Below, piece by piece: positions 19,132 through 24,552 of a DNA stretch of 24,552 nucleotides. The notes under the pieces were generated by a model that had not been told where the DNA came from, did no database searches, and saw only the letters and a program-made list of their open reading frames with translations. The stretch is from the NCBI GenBank assembly GCA_012510625.1, contig JAAZHP010000060.1:1-24552 (forward strand), read 5' to 3'. How positions within the stretch are numbered: the stretch's first letter is position 1; each line of letters begins with the position of its first letter. This DNA comes from Bacillota bacterium. GTDB lineage: Bacteria > Bacillota > Dethiobacteria > DTU022. The position numbers and the translations under genes are program-made.

Positions 19132-21339
19132 TTATAGCACCACCTGGGGATTAAAATCCACCGTCAGCCGCACCGGCCGGGGCGGCCTGCGCAGGCGGAA
19201 ATCCTGCGCCGCCTTCCGCAGGCGAGGCGCAGCGGAGGCCAGCCTCTCCCCTTTCAGCATAGCATGAACCCGGTAAGCCTTTTTTAACCGGTAAAGAGGC
19301 GCCCGGGCGGGACCAAGGAGCTCCGCCTCGCCCCGGCACTCTTCCAGCATGTCGCGGAGGCAGGCGGCCGCCTCCCAAACGGCCGCTTCCTCAGAACCGC
19401 TTAAAAGAAAGCGGACCAGGTCGGTAAAAGGCGGATAGAACAGCGCCTGGCGCAGCTCCAGTTCTGAGGCATAAAAGGAGCGGTAATCATGCTTTGCCGC
19501 CGTCTGGATGCTGTAGTGCAGGGGATGATAGGTCTGGATGATCACCTTCCCCCCGCCGCTGCCGCGGCCCGCCCGCCCGGAGACCTGGGTGAGAAGCTGA
19601 AAGGTGCGCTCGGCAGAACGAAAATCGGGCAGATTGAGGGTGGTGTCGGCGGTAACCACCCCGACCAGGGTCACCCGGGGAAAATCGAATCCCTTGGCAA
19701 TCATCTGCGTCCCGATTAAAATATCGGCTTTTCCATCGCGGAAGCGCCGGTAAAGGCGCTGGTGTGCTCCCCGCTGCGCGGTGGTATCGCTGTCCATGCG
19801 CACCAGGGAGGCCTGCGGGTAGAGCTTTCTGACCTCGCTTTCCACGCGCTGCGTCCCGGCGGAAAAGTGGCGGATCTTGATCCCCTTGCATTCGGGGCAG
19901 CTCTGCGGCACGGGCTCTTCGTGCGAGCAGTAATGGCAGACCATCCGCGCCCGATCGAGGTGCAGGGTCAGGGATACGGCGCAATGGGGGCAGCGGAGCA
20001 CGTAGCCGCACTCGCGGCAGAGAATGAAGCCGGCAAAGCCGCGCCGGTTTAGAAAGAGAAGAGCCTGTTGGCCGCGCGCAAGGACTTCCTCGATTCCGGC
20101 AAGAAGGGGCCGGCTGAAGATGTGGCGGTGACCCTGGCGCATCTCTTCGCGCATATCGACCACGGTCACCGGCGGCAGCTCCTGCGGGGTTGCCCGCGTG
20201 CTCATCTCGAGAAGCTGTCCCCGGCCTTGCTTCGCCTCGTAGTAGCTTTCCAGGGAAGGGGTAGCGCTCCCCAGGAGCAAAAGAGCGCCGTGATAGCGGG
20301 CCCTCCACCAGGCCACATCGCGGGCATGATAGCGCGGCGCATCTTCCTGTTTATAGCTGTTCTCATGCTCCTCGTCAATGACGATGAGGCCGATCCTCTC
20401 CAGTGGAGCAAAGACGGCGGAGCGCGCGCCGAGGACCACCGGCGCCGCGCCGAAACGGATTCGCCGCCACTGCTCCGCCCTCTCCCCGGGTGTGAGGCGG
20501 CTGTGCATCACCGCCACCCGCCCGGGGAAGCGCCCTGCAAAAAGCTCGATCATCTGCGGCGTGAGCGAGATCTCGGGAAGGAGCACCAGCGCGCTCCGGC
20601 CCTGTTCAAGGCAGCGGGCAATCCCCTGCAGGTAGACCTCGGTTTTGCCGCTGGCGGTCACGCCGTGCAGGAGCATCTTTTCAGCGCGGCGCTCCTCAAG
20701 AGCGGCGCAGATCTCCGCAAAGACCCGCTGCTGCTCTTCATTTAAGACCAGGGGTTTGGCCGGGGGGGGTAACTGGTCCGGCGGCTGCGGCCTGAACGAT
20801 GATGCTGCCGCGGCCGTCTCCTCGAGCAGCCCTTTCTGCAGCAGGGCGCGCACGGTGCCGCTGCGCACGCCGAGGCGGGTTAAATCCCGCCGCGCCATGG
20901 GGCCCCGTTTATGTATTAATTCAACGGCCTTCCGCTGCGCCGGAGCTCGGGAAAGATCGAACTCCGCGGCGGCGCCGGCCAGGGTCAGAAGGCGGGGGGC
21001 AATGGGCCGCCCTTCGCGAAGGGGAGCCGGCAGCATGGCATGAACCGCTTCGATCTTGCGGCAATAAAAGCGGTGCGCCATCCAGTGAAGCAGCGCCAGC
21101 TGCTCCTCCTGCAGCAGCGGTTCATCTCCTTCCACCGAAATAATCTCGCGCACCTCGCCCACTGCGGGCTGCGGCAGAAGCCGCAGCAGGTAGCCGCGAT
21201 ATTCGCGGCGGCCGAAGGGGACCCGCACCGCCGACCCAGGCACCGCCTTACCCTCAAGATGGTCCGGAATCCGGTAGTCGAAGGGGCGATCCACGGCATC
21301 GCTGACCAGGTCAATGAGAACTTCGGCATATTCATTCAT
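19132..21339 (-). CDS. priA: Primosomal protein N' (PriA helicase)
   Basis: The 735-residue protein is a superfamily 2 3'-5' DNA helicase that restarts stalled replication forks. The N-terminal DNA-binding domain (YAEVLIDLVSDAVDRPFDY onward) precedes the helicase core. Walker A is GVTASGKTE and the DEEH box is IVIDEEHENSYKQE. The paired zinc-binding Cys clusters are CRECGYVLRCPHC and CHYC...CPEC. IGTQMIAKGFDFPRVTLVGV and QVSGRAGRG are late helicase motifs. The ATG has only a weak AAGAAG ribosome binding site. It is the first gene of the priA-def-fmt-rsmB group. Its normal upstream neighbour coaBC is separated from it by the plus-strand SpoIIM-like gene. Confidence 0.97.
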   Translation of the reverse strand: MNEYAEVLIDLVSDAVDRPFDYRIPDHLEGKAVPGSAVRVPFGRREYRGYLLRLLPQPAVGEVREIISVEGDEPLLQEEQLALLHWMAHRFYCRKIEAVHAMLPAPLREGRPIAPRLLTLAGAAAEFDLSRAPAQRKAVELIHKRGPMARRDLTRLGVRSGTVRALLQKGLLEETAAAASSFRPQPPDQLPPPAKPLVLNEEQQRVFAEICAALEERRAEKMLLHGVTASGKTEVYLQGIARCLEQGRSALVLLPEISLTPQMIELFAGRFPGRVAVMHSRLTPGERAEQWRRIRFGAAPVVLGARSAVFAPLERIGLIVIDEEHENSYKQEDAPRYHARDVAWWRARYHGALLLLGSATPSLESYYEAKQGRGQLLEMSTRATPQELPPVTVVDMREEMRQGHRHIFSRPLLAGIEEVLARGQQALLFLNRRGFAGFILCRECGYVLRCPHCAVSLTLHLDRARMVCHYCSHEEPVPQSCPECKGIKIRHFSAGTQRVESEVRKLYPQASLVRMDSDTTAQRGAHQRLYRRFRDGKADILIGTQMIAKGFDFPRVTLVGVVTADTTLNLPDFRSAERTFQLLTQVSGRAGRGSGGGKVIIQTYHPLHYSIQTAAKHDYRSFYASELELRQALFYPPFTDLVRFLLSGSEEAAVWEAAACLRDMLEECRGEAELLGPARAPLYRLKKAYRVHAMLKGERLASAAPRLRKAAQDFRLRRPPRPVRLTVDFNPQVVL

Positions 21340-21348
21340 CTTCTTTGA

Positions 21349-21377
21349 TTAACAAAAAGGGGCTGTTTTGATAAAAT
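21349..21377 (+). promoter_or_regulatory. Sigma-A-type promoter for the SpoIIM-like gene
   Basis: TTAACA (21349-21354), a 17-base spacer and TAAAAT (21372-21377) preceded by TGA (extended -10) lie in the 78-base gap between divergent priA and the SpoIIM-like gene. The start codon is about 40 bases downstream. Any priA promoter must share this short gap. Confidence 0.6.
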
Positions 21378-21417
21378 AAATGCAGCCTCGAACAAGGCAA
21401 TAATCGAAGAAAGGCTG

Positions 21418-22038
21418 ATGCCAGTGTTCTCCCTCCTCTTGCCGGTTAAAGATGTGCTCAGGCAGAACCGCAACTGGCTTCTCCTGGCCGTGGCCATTTT
21501 CCTGGCCGGCTCAATCCTGGCTTACTTTGCCGCCAGTGCACCGCAAAGCTCTATCCCGGGGGTTGAAACACAGATTGAAGGGCTAGAGACGCTCTTTAAC
21601 CTGATCCTGGAAAACCCGCCGTACATTGCCGCGCTGATGATCTTGCTGAAAAATTTTATGGCCATGGCCCAGATGCTCTTCCTTGGCGCCTTCGCCGGCA
21701 TCTCCCCGCTGGCCACTCTCTCCATAAACGGCTTCATCCTCGGGCTCCTCGCCGCATCAGTCCAGGAGATGGGCATGTCCATCCCGGCGATGATTGTATT
21801 CGGAATCCTGCCGCACGGCATTTTTGAGCTCTTTGCCTTCTTTCTCTGCGGCGCCCTGGGGCTGAAGCTGGGCTACCACTGCGTTGCCTCTCCCCTGCCT
21901 GGGAAAACGCGCCTGCAGAGCTTCAAGTATATCTGGAAAGAAATTGTCTCGGTAATGCCCCTTGTGACGGCGCTGCTGATCCTGGCCGCCCTGATCGAGA
22001 TCTTCGTTACGCCGCACCTGCTCAGCAGCCTGATCTAG
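21418..22038 (+). CDS. SpoIIM/DUF95-family integral membrane protein
   Basis: The 206-residue protein has about five hydrophobic segments: near 20-40, 70-100, 100-120, 125-150 and 180-200. It contains GILPHGIFELFAFFLCGALG, the hallmark of the stage II sporulation protein M (SpoIIM/DUF95) family. SpoIIM is part of the DMP peptidoglycan hydrolase complex needed for engulfment. Many paralogues occur outside sporulation loci and have unknown function, so the specific role here is open. The ATG is only three bases after GAAAGG. A GTG two codons later has better spacing (nine bases) and may be the true start. It lies against the strand of its neighbours, between coaBC and priA, which are adjacent in B. 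subtilis. Confidence 0.85.
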   Translation: MPVFSLLLPVKDVLRQNRNWLLLAVAIFLAGSILAYFAASAPQSSIPGVETQIEGLETLFNLILENPPYIAALMILLKNFMAMAQMLFLGAFAGISPLATLSINGFILGLLAASVQEMGMSIPAMIVFGILPHGIFELFAFFLCGALGLKLGYHCVASPLPGKTRLQSFKYIWKEIVSVMPLVTALLILAALIEIFVTPHLLSSLI

Positions 22039-22064
22039 CCGGAACGCACAAGTGCCGCCCGGCT

Positions 22065-23240
22065 TTACGGCAGCAGGGGGCGAACCCGGTCCAGGATGCG
22101 GTGAGCAAGGATCTCCTTCGGCATCAGGGGCAGCTCTTCGGCCCTTCCCTGCCGGTCGATGATGCAGACCTGGTTGGTGGGAACGGCAAAGCCGGCTCCG
22201 GGGACGTTGAGGTCGTTGACCACAATGAGGTCCAGGTTTTTCCGCTGCAGTTTCTCCCGGGCATTAAGCCCGGCCCGCTCCGTCTCCATGGCGAAGCCCA
22301 CCAGGATACGCTCACCCTTGCGGCGGCCCAGCTCCTGCAGGATATCGGGGTTCGGCTGCAGTCTCAGCACATTCTCGAAGTTTTCTTTTTTCATCTTCTG
22401 CTCCGCTGCCGCCGCAGGGCGGTAATCGGCCACCGCGGCCGCCTTCACCACGAGATGGCATTCTTCAAAATGCTCCATCACCGCTTCATACATCTGCAGA
22501 GCCGTAGTAACCGGCACCAGCCTGGCTCCCCCGGGGCAGCTCAAGCTGCTGGGCCCGCTGATGAGAACAACATCCGCCCCCCTCTCAACGAGGGCGCGGG
22601 CCATGGCATACCCCATCAGCCCGGTGGAGCGGTTGCTGATAAACCGGACCGGGTCGAGGGGCTCCCGCGTTGGCCCGGCGGTAACCAGGGCGCGGACCCC
22701 CCGGAAATCTTTTTCCGTGAGAACAGCCCTGACAAAATCGGCAATTTCATGCGGTTCGGGCATCCTTCCCTTGCCGGAGATGCCACAGGCCAGCTCCCCG
22801 GTGCCCGGCTCCATGATGTGGCAGCCCTGTTCGCGCAGCCTCTCCAGGTTGGCCTGAACCGCCGGATGTTGATACATGCGCTCGTTCATGGAGGGAACCA
22901 GGACCACGGGGCACTGCGCCGCGAGGTAGACCGTGGTCAAAAGGTTGTCCGCAATGCCGCCGGCCATTTTGCCCAGGGTGTTGGCTGTTGCCGGGGCCAC
23001 CACCATCACCGCAGCCGCTTCGGCCAGCTCCACGTGGCGCACCTTCTCGCCTTCCGAAACCCAGTACTGGTCAATCAGCGCCGGCCGGCCGGTCAGAGTC
23101 TGAAAAGTGAGCGGGCTGATAAATTGAGCCGCCCCGGGAGTCATGATTACGTGGACTTCTTTCTCCTCGCGCACAAAAAGCCTGGCCAGTTCCGCCGTTT
23201 TGTAAGCGGCGATGCCTCCGGTAACCCCCAGCAGATACAC
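22065..23240 (-). CDS. coaBC: Bifunctional phosphopantothenoylcysteine decarboxylase/phosphopantothenate-cysteine ligase
   Basis: The 391-residue fusion carries out two steps of coenzyme A synthesis. The N-terminal flavoprotein CoaC domain (about 1-175) starts LLGVTGGIAAYK and has RHVELAEAA with the active-site His. VAPATANTLGKMAGGIADNLL, PSMNERMYQHP and GELACGISGKGRM with the catalytic Cys follow. The C-terminal CoaB ligase domain has TAGPTREPLDPVRFISN, VKAAAVADYRP and the Lys-rich KMKK loop. The start is GTG, with AAGGGAG about 11 bases upstream, 20 bases after rpoZ. It ends 26 bases from the convergent SpoIIM-like gene. Confidence 0.97.
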   Translation of the reverse strand: MYLLGVTGGIAAYKTAELARLFVREEKEVHVIMTPGAAQFISPLTFQTLTGRPALIDQYWVSEGEKVRHVELAEAAAVMVVAPATANTLGKMAGGIADNLLTTVYLAAQCPVVLVPSMNERMYQHPAVQANLERLREQGCHIMEPGTGELACGISGKGRMPEPHEIADFVRAVLTEKDFRGVRALVTAGPTREPLDPVRFISNRSTGLMGYAMARALVERGADVVLISGPSSLSCPGGARLVPVTTALQMYEAVMEHFEECHLVVKAAAVADYRPAAAAEQKMKKENFENVLRLQPNPDILQELGRRKGERILVGFAMETERAGLNAREKLQRKNLDLIVVNDLNVPGAGFAVPTNQVCIIDRQGRAEELPLMPKEILAHRILDRVRPLLP

Positions 23241-23260
23241 CTGATCCCCAGCTCCCTTTA

Positions 23261-23476
23261 CTATTTACTGGCGCGCGAACTGCACGGCGGCAGCTCGATT
23301 TCGATTTTCCCCTCATTAATCTCGTGAAAAGCCACCGTAACCTCTTTGCGCGAGCTGCATTCAACCATGGGCTTGGCCCCGTTGCGCAACTGGCGCCCCC
23401 GCTTTGCAGCGGCAATGGCAAGAGCATACTTGCTTTTTACTTGCTGCAGCAGTTGATCAATCGAAGGATAGATCAC
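23261..23476 (-). CDS. rpoZ: RNA polymerase omega subunit
   Basis: Omega assists folding of the beta-prime subunit and assembly of RNA polymerase. The 71-residue product starts MIYPSIDQLLQQVKSKYAL and continues AIAAAKRGRQLRNG, the conserved omega helices. A GTG at 23488 overlaps the GGAGG ribosome binding site. The GTG at 23474-23476 sits ten bases after it and gives the standard N terminus, so I chose the latter. The gene overlaps the end of gmk by 20 bases and its ribosome binding site lies inside gmk, implying coupled translation. The gmk-rpoZ-coaBC order is conserved across Firmicutes. Confidence 0.95.
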   Translation of the reverse strand: MIYPSIDQLLQQVKSKYALAIAAAKRGRQLRNGAKPMVECSSRKEVTVAFHEINEGKIEIELPPCSSRASK

Positions 23477-24083
23477 CTTTTTTTTCACCTCCCCAGCCGG
23501 GCGGTTTTACTCCCCGGCTGATCCTGCACTTTTCAGCTTCTATGATCGCGTTGATGGATGCGGCCGCCTTCTCGACCTGGTCGTTAACCACCAGGTAGTC
23601 ATAATGATGGTATGCCGCCATTTCTTGCTGCGCCGCCTGCAGGCGGCGCTTGATGTGCACCGCTTCCTCGGTGGCGCGGCCGGTTATGCGCTCACAGAGA
23701 GCTTCCATCGAGGGCGGAGCCAGAAATATGAGGACGGCCTCGGCCATGCGGCGGCGGACCTGCAGAGCGCCCTGAACATCAATTTCCAGCAGGAGCTCTC
23801 TTCCCAGGGCCAGGTTTTTCTCCACCGCTTCCCTGGGCGTCCCGTAATAATGGCCATAAACAACAGCCCACTCCAGGAATGCGTCCCTGGAAATCAGCTC
23901 TTTAAAGCGGGCCGGCGTGGTAAAATCATAATTCCGCCCCGCCAGCTCTCCGGGCCGGGGCGGGCGGGTCGTCATCGATAGGGAAATCTGCAAAGACGGC
24001 CGGTAAAGGCGGAGCCGCTCGCAAACAGTCCCTTTGCCTACTCCCGAAGGGCCGGAGAGAACAACCAGCAGCCCTGCAGCCAT
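23457..24083 (-). CDS. gmk: Guanylate kinase
   Basis: The 208-residue protein converts GMP to GDP using ATP. The P-loop is LSGPSGVGKGT (residues 9-19). SMTTRPPRPGE is the GMP-binding loop, and the following GRNYDF segment contributes further contacts. LLEIDVQGALQV is the conserved strand-helix, and RATEEAVHIKRRL lies in the lid. The ATG has AGGAGG seven bases upstream, 23 bases after remA. The C-terminal tail (about 190-208, KPPGWGGEKKGDLSFD) extends past the usual family end, and the coding sequence overlaps rpoZ. Confidence 0.97.
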   Translation of the reverse strand: MAAGLLVVLSGPSGVGKGTVCERLRLYRPSLQISLSMTTRPPRPGELAGRNYDFTTPARFKELISRDAFLEWAVVYGHYYGTPREAVEKNLALGRELLLEIDVQGALQVRRRMAEAVLIFLAPPSMEALCERITGRATEEAVHIKRRLQAAQQEMAAYHHYDYLVVNDQVEKAAASINAIIEAEKCRISRGVKPPGWGGEKKGDLSFD

Positions 24084-24106
24084 TGCCTATCCTCCTGGAA
24101 TAATAT

Positions 24107-24373
24107 TTAACTGTTCTCTTCTTTTGATTCAGTACAGGCTTGCAAGCGATGCCGCACCGTATCCGGCTGCACCGCCGATAGGATGACATGGCTGCTGTCA
24201 GTGATGATCACCGCACGGGTGCGGCGCCCGTAAGTGGCATCAATCAAGATCCCCCGGTCTCTGGCTTCATTAATGAGCCTTTTAATCGGCGCCGATTCGG
24301 GACTGACGATGGCGATGATTCGCTCAGCTGAAACGATATTCCCGAATCCGATGTTAATAAGCTTTGTGGACAC
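24107..24373 (-). CDS. remA: RemA/DUF370-family regulator
   Basis: The 88-residue protein contains the near-invariant DUF370 signature INIGFGNIVSAERIIAIVSP followed by ESAPIKRLINEARDRG. B. subtilis RemA is a DNA-binding activator of biofilm-matrix and osmoprotection genes that forms ring-like oligomers. In clostridia its targets are unknown, and the position between yicC and gmk is strongly conserved. The start is GTG, with AGGGG about ten bases upstream. The C terminus (HRLQACTESKEENS) extends beyond the conserved core. Confidence 0.93.
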   Translation of the reverse strand: MSTKLINIGFGNIVSAERIIAIVSPESAPIKRLINEARDRGILIDATYGRRTRAVIITDSSHVILSAVQPDTVRHRLQACTESKEENS

Positions 24374-24402
24374 CTTTTAATGACCCCTTTTCCACCGATC
24401 TG

Positions 24403-24552
24403 TTATTCGATATTTTGAATCTGTTCCCGCATTTTCTCCAGCTCGGTTTTCATTTTTACCACCAGCTCAGCAAGGCGGTAATCCTGCTGTTTGGATCCCA
24501 CTGTGTTAATTTCGCGGAATATCTCCTGGGCAATAAAATCGAGGCGGCGGCC
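24403..24552 (-). CDS. yicC: YicC-family endoribonuclease, C-terminal end (partial)
   Basis: Only the last 49 codons are in the window; the gene runs off the right edge. The fragment reads GRRLDFIAQEIFREINTVGS, then KQQDYRLAELVVKMKTELEK, then MREQIQNIE before TAA. This matches the conserved C terminus of YicC/YloC proteins (GRKLDFLLQEMNREINT-like, ending REQVQNIE). YicC proteins are stress-related endoribonucleases. The stop is 29 bases upstream of the remA start, in the usual yicC-remA-gmk order. Confidence 0.93.
   Translation of the reverse strand, partial: GRRLDFIAQEIFREINTVGSKQQDYRLAELVVKMKTELEKMREQIQNIE

Noticed and set aside
22037..22064. Possible terminator between the convergent SpoIIM-like gene and coaBC
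   Set aside because: AGCCGG and CCGGCT can pair, but the loop is 16 bases and the T-run only three, too weak to call.
22101..23327. 408-codon open frame on the plus strand
   Set aside because: Antisense to coaBC and rpoZ. The composition (many Gln, His, Arg) is typical of complementary-strand artefacts.

Overview
The window looks like chromosomal DNA of a GC-rich, probably spore-forming member of the Firmicutes/Bacillota (clostridial, Peptococcaceae-like). Three things support this. The gene order yicC-remA-gmk-rpoZ-coaBC-priA-def-fmt-rsmB-stp-prkC-rsgA-rpe matches the Bacillus subtilis yloC-to-rpe cluster. RemA and YtaF are Firmicutes markers. Strong GGAGG-type ribosome binding sites precede many TTG and GTG starts. 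Taxonomy below this level cannot be read from the sequence.

Nearly every gene lies on the minus strand, so the transcribed order runs from high to low coordinates. From 24552 to 22065 are the end of yicC, remA, gmk, rpoZ and coaBC. A plus-strand SpoIIM-like membrane protein gene (21418-22038) then breaks the cluster. The minus strand resumes with priA, def, fmt and rsmB (21339-16305), mostly overlapping or nearly touching. A good promoter at 16259-16287 starts stp-prkC-rsgA-rpe (16221-12185): a phosphatase/kinase pair, a ribosome-assembly GTPase and a pentose-phosphate epimerase. B. subtilis has rlmN between rsmB and the phosphatase; here there is only the promoter.

At 12189-8286 is a complete riboflavin operon, ribD-ribE-ribBA-ribH. 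A sigma-A-type promoter overlaps the end of rpe, and a clear FMN riboswitch and an intrinsic terminator precede ribD. Downstream are two small unrecognised genes: a plus-strand 91-codon gene convergent with ribH, and a minus-strand 58-codon Cys-containing gene. The latter is followed by a REP-like hairpin and a decayed fragment of an IS200/RAYT-type transposase, whose promoter now seems placed to drive polA.

At 7500-573 are polA, mutM, ytaF, coaE, a lytic transglycosylase and an isocitrate/isopropylmalate dehydrogenase family gene. The spacers at 4506-4797 and 1-572 hold no convincing gene. They are packed with short palindromic and tandem repeats of shared families.

Most of the window is ordinary housekeeping DNA and I see no clearly new multi-gene system. 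The best leads are the two small genes near ribH, the SpoIIM-like insertion, the transposon remnant at the polA promoter, the repeat islands, and several non-ATG starts (including a probable CTG start for rsgA) that automatic annotation is likely to misplace.
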